Shown piece after piece: positions 9,788-19,793 of a stretch of DNA of 64,000 bases. Below the pieces are notes generated by a model. That model had not been told where the DNA came from. It searched no databases and worked only from the letters and a program-made list of their open reading frames with translations. Location of the stretch: the NCBI RefSeq assembly GCF_013372285.1, contig NZ_CP054301.1, positions 1,412,001-1,476,000 of the forward strand, given 5' to 3'. The position numbers were made by a program, and so were the translations under genes. Origin of the DNA: Marinomonas primoryensis. Its GTDB lineage: Bacteria; Pseudomonadota; Gammaproteobacteria; Pseudomonadales; Marinomonadaceae. Position 1 is the stretch's first letter; each line of letters starts with the position of its first letter.

Positions 9788-9818
9788 ATGCAATGGACAT
9801 GTTTTTTGTCCATTGCAT
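9788..9818 (-). terminator. Long hairpin between the SDR and M16 genes
   Basis: A perfect 12-bp stem (ATGCAATGGACA / TGTCCATTGCAT) encloses a 7-nt T-rich loop. No T-tract follows on either strand, so it is not a textbook intrinsic terminator. It may be a transcript 3'-end protector for the ubiG-SDR mRNA or a processing site. Confidence 0.5.
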
Positions 9819-9832
9819 AAAAAGACAATGTG

Positions 9833-10576
9833 CTATTGTGCATCTAAAGATTGGCCATTTATTGTTAGGCTGTCTTTGCCCATTAAGTAGAGATACAGCG
9901 GCATAATGTTATCTGGTGTCGCTAAAGTGGTTGGATCTTCTTCTGGGTAAGCATTGGCTCGCATGCTAGTTCGAGTTGCTCCAGGGTTAATGGCGTTTGC
10001 TCGAATGGTAGGGGATTGGCTGGCGAGCTCACTTGACAGTATCTGCATCATGGCTTCTGTGGCGAATTTCGATATAGCATAAGCCCCCCAGTTTGCCTTG
10101 GCTTTTCTGCCAACGCCAGAAGACGTAAAGACAATAGAAGCGCTTTCCGCTTTTTGCATCAAAAGTAATAATGCTTGGTTTAATAGTAGTTGGCTGGTGA
10201 CATTGACCCGCATTACTTGTTCAAATAACGTTGGATCATAGCTTGCCAGTGTAGTTCGTTCGCCTAGTAAGCTGGCATTGTGGAGGATGCCGTCAAGGTG
10301 GCCAAATTCATTTTCAATGGTGTTGGCAAGCTCTATATAGTCGTGCTCTGCTGCGCCGTCGAGATTTAATGGGACAATGGCGGCTTGGGGGTACTTTTGT
10401 TTTTCAATGTGATCGTATACAGCTTCGAGTTTCTTGATAGAACGGCCTAATAAAATGACGGTCGCCCCGTATTTTGCATAAGTAATGGCAGCGGCTTTTC
10501 CTATGCCATCGCCTGCGCCTGTAACAAGAATTACCTTGTTTTTGAGTAGCTGGTTGGGGGCTTGATAATGAAACAT
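9833..10576 (-). CDS. yciK: YciK-type short-chain dehydrogenase/reductase
   Basis: This 247-aa classical SDR has the cofactor loop TGAGDGIG at about 19-26 and the catalytic residues S152/S153, Y166 and K170 (GAYAISK). It matches the YciK group found next to ubiG in pseudomonads. The substrate is unknown. A strong GGAGGAG ribosome site precedes the ATG. It starts 20 bp after the ubiG stop, so the two genes form an operon. In Pseudomonas a MurNAc-6-phosphate phosphatase gene (mupP) lies between these two; here it is absent. Confidence 0.88.
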   Translation of the reverse strand: MFHYQAPNQLLKNKVILVTGAGDGIGKAAAITYAKYGATVILLGRSIKKLEAVYDHIEKQKYPQAAIVPLNLDGAAEHDYIELANTIENEFGHLDGILHNASLLGERTTLASYDPTLFEQVMRVNVTSQLLLNQALLLLMQKAESASIVFTSSGVGRKAKANWGAYAISKFATEAMMQILSSELASQSPTIRANAINPGATRTSMRANAYPEEDPTTLATPDNIMPLYLYLMGKDSLTINGQSLDAQ

Positions 10577-10596
10577 ATCTCCTCCTTATTGCCTGA

Positions 10597-11319
10597 TTAG
10601 GCGTCGATTTTTTGGGTATGCATTAAGTAGTTTACGGACACGTCTTTGTCGTTCAACTTGTATACTTTTGTTAGTGGGTTATAGGTCATGCCTGTTATAT
10701 GGCTAACGTCCAGTCCTGCCTGTCTTGCATAATTATTTAGTTCGGCAGGTTGGATAAATTTAGCGTAGTCATGAGTGCCTTTTGGAAGCATGTTTAGAAT
10801 ATACTCGGCTCCAATAATCGCAAAAAGATAGGCTTTTGGATTTCTATTAATGGTAGAAAAAAATACATGGCCACCAGGCTTAACAAGTATCATGCAGGCT
10901 TTGATGACTGAAGAAGGGTCTGGAACGTGTTCCAGCATTTCAAGGCAGGTCACTACATCGTATTGACCCGCTTCGCGTTCTGCAATGTCTTCGGCTGTTA
11001 TTTTTTCGTAATCGATATCAAGTTTGGATTCTTCTCGGTGTAATTTGGCAACCGCAAGAGGAGCTTCGCCCATGTCAATGCCTTTCACCTTGGCGCCAAG
11101 CTTTGCCATTGCTTCTGATAAAATGCCACCGCCACAGCCAACATCAATGACTTTTTTGTCTTGTAATCCGTTTGCGCGCTCGTTTATGTAGTTTGTGCGT
11201 AACGGGTTGATGTCATGCAGTGGTTTGAATTCATTTTCTGTGTCCCACCAACGGCTTGCTAGGGCTTCAAATTTCGCAACCTCATTTAGGTCTACATTGC
11301 TGTTTTGTGTGTTTGGCAT
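10597..11319 (-). CDS. ubiG: Ubiquinone biosynthesis O-methyltransferase UbiG
   Basis: UbiG performs the two O-methylations of the ubiquinone ring with S-adenosylmethionine. The 240-aa length fits the family. The SAM-binding motif [13 protein letters not shown] is at about 57-69, followed by the acidic-loop motif GIDMGEAPL and the post-motifs [13 protein letters not shown] and [11 protein letters not shown] that are characteristic of UbiG. It is the first gene of a minus-strand pair with the YciK-type SDR and diverges from gyrA. Confidence 0.96.
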   Translation of the reverse strand: MPNTQNSNVDLNEVAKFEALASRWWDTENEFKPLHDINPLRTNYINERANGLQDKKVIDVGCGGGILSEAMAKLGAKVKGIDMGEAPLAVAKLHREESKLDIDYEKITAEDIAEREAGQYDVVTCLEMLEHVPDPSSVIKACMILVKPGGHVFFSTINRNPKAYLFAIIGAEYILNMLPKGTHDYAKFIQPAELNNYARQAGLDVSHITGMTYNPLTKVYKLNDKDVSVNYLMHTQKIDA

Positions 11320-11680
11320 GTCGGGCTTCCATCTTTTGTATTGCTATAATTTGAGTGCGTATGCTCGATGTTGGAGCTGCAAAGTGCGTTGCTTATCACT
11401 GCCTCTTAAAGTGTATTTATACTGAAGCTTTTATCTGGTTAGTATAGCGTTATCGTAATAGGTGACCAATAGTAAACTTGTATTGTATTGATAATAGACT
11501 GTGTGGGTTGGTTAAAGTGGAATGATGTTTTGAAAGGGCAAGGGGTGATTAAACATAAGTAGGTAACAAAACATGTCTCTGAAAGGGGTGTTATTTTTTT
11601 CCTTATGGTATGATTCGGCGCTTATAAAAAAGATATTAGGTAGTCTGTCAGACTCCGAGGCATAAGGATCGATTGTATCT
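11320..11680. other. Divergent promoter region between ubiG and gyrA
   Basis: This 361-bp gap has no convincing ORF. It must hold the promoters for both divergent genes. The best gyrA candidate is a TATGAT -10 element at about 11609-11614 with a weak -35 element. No terminator, riboswitch or clear protein-binding palindrome is evident. Confidence 0.5.
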
Positions 11681-14374
11681 ATGGGTGAATTAGCCAAAGA
11701 AATTATTCCCGTCAGTATCGAAAATGAACTTAAGGGATCTTACCTAGATTATGCGATGAGCGTAATTGTTGGTCGAGCATTACCTGATGTACGAGATGGG
11801 TTAAAGCCTGTTCACCGTCGTGTTCTATTTGCGATGAGTGAACTTAAAAATGATTGGAATAAACCGTACAAAAAATCGGCGCGTATCGTCGGTGATGTAA
11901 TCGGTAAATATCACCCGCATGGTGATTCTGCTGTATACGATACGATTGTTCGTATGGCGCAGCCTTTTTCAATGCGTTATACCTTGGTCGATGGTCAAGG
12001 TAACTTCGGTTCTGTCGATGGAGACAGTGCTGCAGCAATGCGTTATACCGAAATCCGTATGGCGAAGATTGCACATCATCTTCTCATGGATTTAGAAAAA
12101 GAAACCGTTGATTTTGTGCCTAACTATGATGGCACTGAATTTATGCCGTCGGTTATGCCTTCTCGCGTACCTGGCCTATTGGTTAATGGTTCTGCTGGTA
12201 TTGCTGTTGGTATGGCGACTAATATTCCGCCTCATAATCTTGGTGAAATTATCGATGGGTGTCTTGCTGTTATCGACAATGCAGACATTACAATTGATGA
12301 ACTCGTTGATCATATCCCCGGGCCTGATTTCCCTACAGGGGCTTTTATTAATGGCCGTGCCGGTATTCTTGAAGCCTATAAAACAGGTCGTGGTCGCATA
12401 TATATGCGTGCCCGTCATCACTTTGAAGACATGGAAAAAGGCAATCGCCAATCCATCGTTTTTACAGAAATTCCTTACCAGTTAAATAAGGCAAAAGTGA
12501 TCGAAAGGATCGCAGAGCTTGTAAAAGAGAAAAAACTGGAAGGTATCAGTGAGCTGCGCGACGAGTCTGATAAAGACGGTATGCGTATTGTTATTGAGCT
12601 TCGTCGGGGTGAGAATCCAGATGTTGTAGTGAATAACATTTTTACGCAAACCCAATTACAGTCTGTGTTTGGTATTAATATGGTGGCCTTGGTTGATGGT
12701 CGCCCTCAGTTACTTAATATCAAACAAATTCTAGAGTGTTTCGTTAAACACCGTCGTGAAGTGGTTACTCGTCGTACTATCTTTGAGTTACGTAAAGCGC
12801 GTGAACGAGGTCATATTCTTGAAGGTTTGGCTGTTTCTTTAGCCAATATCGATCGCGTAATAGAATTGATTCGTACATCACCAACGTCAGCTGAAGCAAA
12901 AGAAAAGATTGTAGGTGAGGCTTGGCAGCCTGGTAACGTGGTTGCAATGCTTGAACGTGCTGGTGCTGATGCGTGTCGTCCAGATGATTTGGACGCGGGT
13001 TACGGGTTTGTTGATGGTGCTTATCATTTGTCGCCAGATCAAGCTCAGGCTATTTTGGACTTGCGTTTGCATCGCTTGACTGGATTAGAGCATGACAAAT
13101 TGCTTGGTGAATATAAGTCTCTTATTGAGCTTATTGGTGAGCTTCTTGATATTTTATCTAGCCCAGATCGTTTGATGGAAGTGATTCGTGAAGAGCTAGA
13201 AGAAGTTCGAGACGCTTTTGGTGATGCGCGTCGTACTGAGATCTTAACGTCTCGTCAAGACTTGACTATTGCAGATTTGATTGACGAAGCACCAATGGTT
13301 GTTACGATTTCAAATACCGGTTACGCAAAATCTCAGCCACTCGAAGAGTATCAATCTCAACGCCGTGGCGGTCGTGGTAAATCTTCTGCAAGCATGAAAG
13401 ATGAAGATCATATTGAACATCTTCTTGTGACCAGCAGCCATGACACCATTATGTTGTTTAGTAACTTCGGTAAAGTGTACTGGTTGCGTGTCTTTGAAAT
13501 TCCTGTTGCGAGCCGTGGTGCGAAAGGTCGTCCAATTATTAACTTGTTACCACTAAGAGAGGGCGAGTCAATTTCCGCCTTGTTGCCTTTGCCTGTTGTT
13601 GAAGATGCAGGTAAAGAAGAGGGTGATGATGAAGTGGCGGATGACGTTACTGTAGAAGCGAGCAGCTATATCTTTATGGCGACCGCGAACGGTACAGTTA
13701 AGAAAACCGCAATGCAAAACTTTGCACGTCCTCGTTCTACTGGCTTAATTGCATTGAGCTTAGATGAGACGGATGAGTTGGTTGGCGTATCGGTTACGAC
13801 GGGCGAGAATGACATTATGTTGGTCTCTTCTTCTGGTAAAACGATTCGCTTTAAAGAATCTGATGTTCGAGCGATGGGTCGTACGGCTGCGGGCGTTCGA
13901 GGTATTCGATTGGGCGAAGATGCAAAAGTGGTTTCTCTTATCGTTCCTCAGGAAGGTTCTGCGGTATTGATGGCTTGTGAAAACGGCTATGGTAAACGTA
14001 CTGCTGTAGAAGACTTCCCAGTTTACGGTCGTGGTGGTCAAGGTGTTATCGGTATTCAAGTATCTGAGCGTAATGGTCCTGTAATCGGCGCCGCTCAAGT
14101 AGATGAAACGGATGAGATTATTTTGATTACGGATCAGGGGACGTTGGTTCGTACTAGAGTGACAGAAGTGTCTTGCCAAGGTCGAAATACTCAAGGTGTT
14201 ACTTTGATTCGTTTGACCAATGACGAACATTTGGTTGGTATTGAACGTGTCGTGGAAGATGATGAAGTAGATATAGAGATCGATGAGATTGATGAGGCCG
14301 ATGGAGCCGTCGTTGATCAGGCACCAAGTGATGGTGACGAATCTCCTGATATCGCTGAAACAGATACTGAGTAG
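11681..14374 (+). CDS. gyrA: DNA gyrase subunit A
   Basis: GyrA is the DNA-breaking subunit of gyrase, which with GyrB introduces negative supercoils. The 897-aa protein carries the catalytic tyrosine Y122 in [10 protein letters not shown]. The quinolone-resistance region keeps the sensitive-type residues S83 and D87 in [11 protein letters not shown]. The GyrA box QRRGGRGK, needed for DNA wrapping, marks the start of the C-terminal beta-pinwheel. The tail is strongly acidic (many Asp/Glu), as in other gyrases. gyrB is not in the window. The gene ends at its own terminator, 76 bp before serC. Confidence 0.98.
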   Translation: MGELAKEIIPVSIENELKGSYLDYAMSVIVGRALPDVRDGLKPVHRRVLFAMSELKNDWNKPYKKSARIVGDVIGKYHPHGDSAVYDTIVRMAQPFSMRYTLVDGQGNFGSVDGDSAAAMRYTEIRMAKIAHHLLMDLEKETVDFVPNYDGTEFMPSVMPSRVPGLLVNGSAGIAVGMATNIPPHNLGEIIDGCLAVIDNADITIDELVDHIPGPDFPTGAFINGRAGILEAYKTGRGRIYMRARHHFEDMEKGNRQSIVFTEIPYQLNKAKVIERIAELVKEKKLEGISELRDESDKDGMRIVIELRRGENPDVVVNNIFTQTQLQSVFGINMVALVDGRPQLLNIKQILECFVKHRREVVTRRTIFELRKARERGHILEGLAVSLANIDRVIELIRTSPTSAEAKEKIVGEAWQPGNVVAMLERAGADACRPDDLDAGYGFVDGAYHLSPDQAQAILDLRLHRLTGLEHDKLLGEYKSLIELIGELLDILSSPDRLMEVIREELEEVRDAFGDARRTEILTSRQDLTIADLIDEAPMVVTISNTGYAKSQPLEEYQSQRRGGRGKSSASMKDEDHIEHLLVTSSHDTIMLFSNFGKVYWLRVFEIPVASRGAKGRPIINLLPLREGESISALLPLPVVEDAGKEEGDDEVADDVTVEASSYIFMATANGTVKKTAMQNFARPRSTGLIALSLDETDELVGVSVTTGENDIMLVSSSGKTIRFKESDVRAMGRTAAGVRGIRLGEDAKVVSLIVPQEGSAVLMACENGYGKRTAVEDFPVYGRGGQGVIGIQVSERNGPVIGAAQVDETDEIILITDQGTLVRTRVTEVSCQGRNTQGVTLIRLTNDEHLVGIERVVEDDEVDIEIDEIDEADGAVVDQAPSDGDESPDIAETDTE

Positions 14375-14379
14375 AAAAT

Positions 14380-14409
14380 AAAGCGACGCACCTAGGTGCG
14401 TCGCTTTTG
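14380..14409 (+). terminator. Intrinsic terminator of gyrA
   Basis: A near-perfect GC-rich palindrome (AAAGCGACGCACC, TA, GGTGCGTCGCTTT) ends in a T-run immediately after the gyrA stop. Confidence 0.92.
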
Positions 14410-14449
14410 TTGTGGATAGGTCCTGAAAATATTAGAGGTAATAAGCGGG

Positions 14450-15529
14450 ATGAGCCGAGTATATAATTTTTGTTCTGGTCCGGCAGCGCTTCCAGAAGCG
14501 GTTTTGAAAAAAGCACAAGCCGAAATGTTAGATTGGCATGGTGCTGGCGTTTCCGTGATGGAAATGAGCCATCGTAGTTCTGAGTTTATGTCGATACTGG
14601 CGTCCGCTAAAGCACGTTTGGCGCGCTTGCTGGATATTGGTGATGATTATGATATTTTATTTGTTCAGGGAGGTGCTTCTACCTTATTTGCTCAGATTCC
14701 TGCCAATCTAACGAATGGCTTTGATTCAGCGTGCTATTTGGATACTGGGGCCTGGTCTTCAAAAGCGATCAAAGAAGCGAAGAGATACACCAAGGTTGAT
14801 GTGGTTGGATCTTCTAAAGAGCAAAACTATTCTACAGTGCCTAATTTCTCCACCCTGGAGTTGGATGAGACTGCAGCTTATTTGCATATTTGCCCAAATG
14901 AAACGATTGGCGGTGTTGAGTTTTCTGATTTACCAGAAACCAGTTTGCCCATCGTGGCGGATTTATCTTCTACCATTCTTTCCCGAAAAATAGACGTTAG
15001 TAAATACGGTTTGATTTACGCTGGGGCGCAGAAAAACGTTGGTCCTGCCGGTGTGGTGATTTGTATCATCCGTAAGGATTTATTGGCTCGCAGTACTGAT
15101 GATCTGCCATCTATATGGAATTTCGCCCATTTGGCGGAGAATGATTCTATGATAAATACGCCGCCCACTTATGCGATTTATCTAGCGGATCTTGTGTTCG
15201 AGTGGTTGGAAGGGCAAGGTGGAGTCGAGGCAATTGAAGCGGTAAATATTCGTAAAGCACAGGCTTTGTATGACTTTATCGATTCAAGTAAGTTTTACTC
15301 CAATCCGGTTGATCCTGCTTTTCGATCTCGAATGAATGTGCCTTTTATATTGGCTGATGATTCTCTGGACGCACTGTTTATTGAAGAATCTGAAGCGGCA
15401 GGGTTGCGTACATTGGCTGGGCATCGATCTGTTGGTGGTATGCGAGCAAGCATATATAACGCGATGCCGATGGAAGGGATTGTGGCCTTAATTGACTTTA
15501 TGCGCGCTTTCGAAAAACGTCACGGGTAA
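14450..15529 (+). CDS. serC: Phosphoserine aminotransferase
   Basis: SerC converts 3-phosphohydroxypyruvate and glutamate to phosphoserine, and also acts in the DXP-dependent pyridoxal phosphate pathway. The 359-aa protein starts with NFCSGPAALPEAVL. The PLP lysine is K195 in AGAQKNVGPAG. The C-terminal GHRSVGGMRASIYNAM phosphate-binding block is intact. AGAGGT precedes the ATG. pheA begins 5 bp after the stop, so the two are cotranscribed. pdxJ, another B6 gene, is also in this window at 44 kb. Confidence 0.97.
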   Translation: MSRVYNFCSGPAALPEAVLKKAQAEMLDWHGAGVSVMEMSHRSSEFMSILASAKARLARLLDIGDDYDILFVQGGASTLFAQIPANLTNGFDSACYLDTGAWSSKAIKEAKRYTKVDVVGSSKEQNYSTVPNFSTLELDETAAYLHICPNETIGGVEFSDLPETSLPIVADLSSTILSRKIDVSKYGLIYAGAQKNVGPAGVVICIIRKDLLARSTDDLPSIWNFAHLAENDSMINTPPTYAIYLADLVFEWLEGQGGVEAIEAVNIRKAQALYDFIDSSKFYSNPVDPAFRSRMNVPFILADDSLDALFIEESEAAGLRTLAGHRSVGGMRASIYNAMPMEGIVALIDFMRAFEKRHG

Positions 15530-15534
15530 CTAAA

Positions 15535-16656
15535 ATGTCGAATTCTAAACAGGCGGTGCCAGAAACGCTGCCTCTATTGCGTGATCGTATTGATTCGATT
15601 GATTCGCAAATACAGCTGTTGATTAACGAGCGTGCAACTTGTGCACAAAAGGTTGCTGAAGTGAAGTTGGCTGAGCAAGGTGGTGAAGTAGTTGTCTTTT
15701 ACCGCCCTGAACGCGAGGCTCAAGTTTTGCGTAGAGTTATGGAGCGTAATGAAGGGCCTTTAGGGAATGAAGAGATGGCGAAGATTTTTCGTCAAGTCAT
15801 GTCCTCTTGTCTTGCGCTTGAAAAGCCAATGCGCATTGCATTTTTGGGGCCAGAAGGCACCTTTACGCAGCAGGCCGCTTTAAAGCATTTTGGCAAATCC
15901 ATTATTAGTGCGCCGATGGCGGCCATTGATGAAGTGTTCCGTGAAGTTGAATCTGGTGCTGCAAATTATGGTGTCGTGCCTGTTGAGAATTCAACGGAAG
16001 GTGTTGTTAATCATACTTTGGACAGCTTTCGCGATTCACGCTTAAAAATATGCGGTGAAGTCGAAGAGCGTATTCATCATCATCTTTTAGTTAGCCCAAA
16101 TATTAGCTCTGAAGATGTCACGCACATTTATTCTCATCAACAGTCTTTGGCCCAATGTCGTGCGTGGTTAGATCGTTATTGGCCCCACGCAGAACGTGTT
16201 GCTGTAAGTTCTAATGCCGAAGCGGCACGCCTTGCAGCAGACGCCGGTAGAAGCGGTCGGGCTATTGCTGCAATCGCTGGTGAAGTAGCTTGTGAGTTGT
16301 ATGGTTTATCAAAGGTGTCGGCGAATATTGAAGACCGTCCAGATAATACAACGCGCTTTTTGATTGTTGGCAATCAAGATGTGCCTCCGAGTGGTAAAGA
16401 CAAAACATCGCTGCTTATTAGTGCTAAAAATGAACCCGGTGCTTTATATCGATTACTTGAGGCTTTTGAGCGTCACGGTGTTGATATGACGCGATTAGAG
16501 ACTCGTCCTTCATTAATGAGTCGTTGGGGTTATATATTTTACATTGATTTTGTCGGTCATCATTTGGATAAAAAATGTTGTGCCGTGATTGATGAGCTTC
16601 GTGAGCGAGCATCCGAAGTGAAGGTGTTGGGTTCTTATCCTGTGGCTGTGCTTTAG
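15535..16656 (+). CDS. pheA: Bifunctional chorismate mutase / prephenate dehydratase
   Basis: PheA converts chorismate to prephenate and then to phenylpyruvate for phenylalanine synthesis. The 373-aa protein has three parts: a chorismate mutase domain at about 8-95 (LRDRIDSIDSQIQLLINER), a prephenate dehydratase domain at about 100-280 (FLGPEGTFTQQA, VPVENSTEGVV, and the TRF motif in DNTTRFLIVG), and an ACT domain at about 285-370 for feedback inhibition by phenylalanine (EPGALYRLLEAF, ETRPS). It lies between serC and the tyrA fusion. No leader-peptide attenuator is visible, as expected for an internal operon gene. Confidence 0.97.
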   Translation: MSNSKQAVPETLPLLRDRIDSIDSQIQLLINERATCAQKVAEVKLAEQGGEVVVFYRPEREAQVLRRVMERNEGPLGNEEMAKIFRQVMSSCLALEKPMRIAFLGPEGTFTQQAALKHFGKSIISAPMAAIDEVFREVESGAANYGVVPVENSTEGVVNHTLDSFRDSRLKICGEVEERIHHHLLVSPNISSEDVTHIYSHQQSLAQCRAWLDRYWPHAERVAVSSNAEAARLAADAGRSGRAIAAIAGEVACELYGLSKVSANIEDRPDNTTRFLIVGNQDVPPSGKDKTSLLISAKNEPGALYRLLEAFERHGVDMTRLETRPSLMSRWGYIFYIDFVGHHLDKKCCAVIDELRERASEVKVLGSYPVAVL

Positions 16657-16679
16657 TAAATCTATAAGAGTGTTGTGCT

Positions 16680-18926
16680 TTGACTGGTGAAAGTGGTTTT
16701 CAGGCGTCTGTTGATGTGGCGCCGCAAGAAAAAAAGAAATTTGGCAATGTCATGATTATTGGTCTTGGCATGATCGGCGGGTCTTTTGCTAAAGCGCTAA
16801 AAGAGCGAGGTTTGGCAACACTTTATGGTGTTGACCGTCGAGAAGGGGAGTTGACGTTAGGTGTTTCTACTGGCGTCATTGATCATCCTGCCGAGTTGTC
16901 TGCAGAGTTTGTATCTAAAATGGATATCATTATTCTTGCCACGCCAGTGAGAGCGATGGAGTCGGTTTTATCTGAAATTAAGCCTTTTTTATCAAAAAAT
17001 ATTCTGGTTACTGATGTAGGGTCGACGAAAGGAAGTGTGGTTGATGCGGTTCGTCGAGTCTTCTCGGAAGTGCCTCCTAATTTTATCCCTAGTCATCCTA
17101 TTGCTGGTGCAGAGAAAAGCGGTGTATTGGCATCTAATTCTTTGTTGTTCGAAAAGCATATGGCCATTGTAACGCCTCTTCCAGACAGTAATCCTGTTTT
17201 GTTAGATCGTCTCCATCGTCTTTGGCGTGCAGTAGGGGCGGACGTTGTCAGTATGGATGTCGAGCATCACGATCATGTGTTGGCTTCATCTAGCCATTTG
17301 CCGCATTTACTTGCTTATACTTTAGTTGATGCGCTTGCTAATGGTGAGCGTAGTCAGGATGTATTTAAATTTGCGGCTGGTGGCTTTCGTGATTTCACGA
17401 GGATCGCGTCGAGTGATCCCGTTATGTGGCGAGATGTTTTTATGGCTAATAAAGACGCCACGTTGGCTACGTTGGATCATTTCACCGATCGCCTTGCTGA
17501 TATGCGTACTGCTATAGCGCAAGGTGACGGTGCAAGCATGTTTGGTGTTTTTACTCGGGCAAAGTCTGCGCGAGATCATTTTCTTCGTTTGTTAGAGCAG
17601 CGTACAATTGGCTCAGTAAAAGAAGTTTGTCCGGTATCTATTTCTGTGTTGCCTGCTTCTTCTATTAAAGGAGATATTTCTTTGTTGGGTGACAAATCTT
17701 TGTCACATAAAGCCATTACTATAGCCGCATTGTCGGCAGGTATGAGTGAAATAAAGAATGTTGATCTGACTGGCGATGTGCGTATCACCATGCAGGCTTT
17801 TCGTGATATGGGCGTGGTTATCGAAGAAGTTACGGCGGATCATCTACGAGTTCATGGTGTTGGTCTTCGTGGTTTGAAAGCCCCGATTGCCCCAATTAAT
17901 GTTCATCAATCAAGAGATAGCTTGTATTTATTGCTTCCCATCTTGGCGGGTCAGTCGTTTTCTGCATCTGTTGTGGCAGAAGGAAAATTACTCAATCGCT
18001 CGATGGACGATTTGTTTTCGCTGGTGCGTAAAATGGGTGGGGAAGTTGTGTCTGAAGTGGCTGATTGCTTACCTGTGGATCTGTCTCCAGGCGTGCCGTT
18101 GAATGTTTCTGTTGATTTGACTAGTGGTTCTGAGCGGCTTAGGATGGCGGCTTTTTTGGCAGCGTTGTATTCGCCTGTTGAAGGCTGTGTCACGCCATTT
18201 TTGTCAGGTGTATGTCATGATGAGGTTTTGCTGAGGCATTTTGGCGTGACTATATTGGATCACGGTGTCGGCTTTAAAGTGGTAGCGGCGCCTCTAATTG
18301 GTACGGACATTGTATTGTCGGGTGATGAGTATGAAGTGGCTTGGTTGGTTGTGTTGGCAAGCTTGTTACCAGGTTCTGAGCTATCAATAAAAAACGCGGG
18401 GCTAGACTCTGCCATGTTTGCGTTTTTGTCATTTTTTCAGTCGATTGGTGCTGATATTTCAATGCCTCCGCAAGATGAGTTTGGCCTTTACGAAGGTGTA
18501 CTTCATGCTGGTTTTTCGGAGTTAAAAGCATTTTCTTTGACATCGCAGCAGAGTTATCAGTTTAGAGATGAGTTGCCTTTGTTGTGTGTGGTGGCGGCTT
18601 ACTTAGTAGGTGAAAGTCGCATGCAGGGCGTTGGCTCTTTGCCGTATCATTATGAAGATAGGGTGTTGGCTTTAGTGGATGCATTAAGGCAAATGAAAAT
18701 AGTCTGTCATTATTTAAACGGCGAATTAGTGATTGAGGGTGGTCTGCCACAAGGTGGTGAGCTTGATTGTGCTGGTGATGATAGGTTGGCACTTGCCATG
18801 CTTGCATTAGGTGCGCGCAGTCAGTCAGTGACTAAAATCAATGACTGTCAAAAATTATTAGAAGAATTTAATGAGTTAGAGAGTGTTGCTATGCAATTAG
18901 GTTTTCATTGTTTAGTGGCGCAATAG
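16680..18926 (+). CDS. tyrA: Prephenate dehydrogenase fused to a degenerate EPSP-synthase domain
   Basis: The first half (about 20-305) is a complete prephenate/arogenate dehydrogenase with NAD loop [32 protein letters not shown] and [12 protein letters not shown]. The second half (about 320-748) aligns with AroA over its whole length, as in the Pseudomonas TyrA-AroA fusion ([20 protein letters not shown]). However, AroA signature residues are gone. PGDKSISHR reads LGDKSLSHK (336-344), the NSGTxMRLL loop is [16 protein letters not shown] is SERLRM (Gln to Arg486), RVKESDR is PYHYEDR, and GDHRIAM is GDDRLAL. Lys339, Ser340, Asp630 and Arg702 remain. I infer loss of EPSP synthase activity. The TTG start has AAGAG at good spacing. 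Confidence 0.85.
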   Translation: MTGESGFQASVDVAPQEKKKFGNVMIIGLGMIGGSFAKALKERGLATLYGVDRREGELTLGVSTGVIDHPAELSAEFVSKMDIIILATPVRAMESVLSEIKPFLSKNILVTDVGSTKGSVVDAVRRVFSEVPPNFIPSHPIAGAEKSGVLASNSLLFEKHMAIVTPLPDSNPVLLDRLHRLWRAVGADVVSMDVEHHDHVLASSSHLPHLLAYTLVDALANGERSQDVFKFAAGGFRDFTRIASSDPVMWRDVFMANKDATLATLDHFTDRLADMRTAIAQGDGASMFGVFTRAKSARDHFLRLLEQRTIGSVKEVCPVSISVLPASSIKGDISLLGDKSLSHKAITIAALSAGMSEIKNVDLTGDVRITMQAFRDMGVVIEEVTADHLRVHGVGLRGLKAPIAPINVHQSRDSLYLLLPILAGQSFSASVVAEGKLLNRSMDDLFSLVRKMGGEVVSEVADCLPVDLSPGVPLNVSVDLTSGSERLRMAAFLAALYSPVEGCVTPFLSGVCHDEVLLRHFGVTILDHGVGFKVVAAPLIGTDIVLSGDEYEVAWLVVLASLLPGSELSIKNAGLDSAMFAFLSFFQSIGADISMPPQDEFGLYEGVLHAGFSELKAFSLTSQQSYQFRDELPLLCVVAAYLVGESRMQGVGSLPYHYEDRVLALVDALRQMKIVCHYLNGELVIEGGLPQGGELDCAGDDRLALAMLALGARSQSVTKINDCQKLLEEFNELESVAMQLGFHCLVAQ

Positions 18927-18945
18927 TTTTTTAAGAGGAATAGTT

Positions 18946-19629
18946 ATGATCAACCAAGGCCCGGTTATTACGATTGATGGTCCAAGTGGTGCCGGTAAAG
19001 GTACTGTAAGTCAATTGATCGCAGAAAAGCTGGGGTGGCACATACTGGATAGTGGTGCTTTATATCGACTGCTTGCTCTTGCTGTTTCACATCATGGAAT
19101 GTCGGCGGACGATGTAGAGACTCTCAAAGTTTTGGCGGAGCATCTGGATATACAATTTGAACCTTCGGAAGAAGGTAAAATTGAAATTATTCTAGAGGGC
19201 GAGACGGTGACTCAGGCTATTCGAACAGAAGAGGTTGGGAACTGCGCGTCTAAATTAGCGGCCATACCTGAAGTTCGCGAAGGTTTGTTACTTCGTCAGC
19301 GGGCTTTTTCACAGGCGCCTGGTTTGGTGGCTGATGGGCGAGATATGGGGACGGTGGTTTTTCCTTCGGCACAAATTAAAATATTTTTAACAGCGTCTGC
19401 TGAAGAGCGAGCGCAAAGGCGTTTGCAGCAATTGCAGCAAAAAGGTGAAGCTGTTAATCTTAAGGAACTTGTTAAGTCGATTAAAGAGCGAGATGAGCGA
19501 GATGCGAATAGAGCCATTGCTCCTCTTGTGCCTGCAGCGGGCGCTTTAGTCATCGATAGTACAGATTTGACCATAGAGCAGGTTGTCGAGATGATTTTTG
19601 CTGAAACAGCGAAGGCAGGTCTTGTATAA
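18946..19629 (+). CDS. cmk: Cytidylate kinase
   Basis: Cmk phosphorylates CMP and dCMP. The 227-aa protein has the P-loop [14 protein letters not shown] at about 10-23, the substrate motif [12 protein letters not shown], the [11 protein letters not shown] block and the lid region RERD-like [22 protein letters not shown] precedes the ATG and the gap to the tyrA fusion is 19 bp, so it continues that operon. rpsA follows with its own promoter region. Confidence 0.97.
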   Translation: MINQGPVITIDGPSGAGKGTVSQLIAEKLGWHILDSGALYRLLALAVSHHGMSADDVETLKVLAEHLDIQFEPSEEGKIEIILEGETVTQAIRTEEVGNCASKLAAIPEVREGLLLRQRAFSQAPGLVADGRDMGTVVFPSAQIKIFLTASAEERAQRRLQQLQQKGEAVNLKELVKSIKERDERDANRAIAPLVPAAGALVIDSTDLTIEQVVEMIFAETAKAGLV

Positions 19630-19652
19630 TCTGTTCTTTCTCGCGTCTAAAA

Positions 19653-19775
19653 TGTGCTAGAATAGATCAAATGTTATTCAAGTCGACAAAGGGCCAGCAG
19701 GCTTTTGTCGCATCATCCAAAAAAACTGACCCACGTTTGCTGGCAATGTGGATTAAGGTTTAGCCTAGCTAAACC
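19653..19775 (+). promoter_or_regulatory. rpsA promoter and structured leader
   Basis: An extended -10 element (TG-C-TAGAAT, 19658-19663) predicts a start near 19670. The transcript then has a hairpin with arms CGACAAA/TTTGTCG (19684-19710, with an inner GCC/GGC pair) and a perfect 8-bp hairpin GGTTTAGC/GCTAAACC (19757-19775) that ends 18 bases before the start codon. In E. coli the S1 protein represses its own structured leader; a similar role here is inferred from the structure alone. Confidence 0.6.
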
Positions 19776-19793
19776 GATCATATGGGAAATACA

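Noticed and set aside
11320..11425. Possible small ORF in the ubiG-gyrA gap
   Set aside because: It is the tail of a frame antisense to ubiG with no ribosome site and no protein-like composition.
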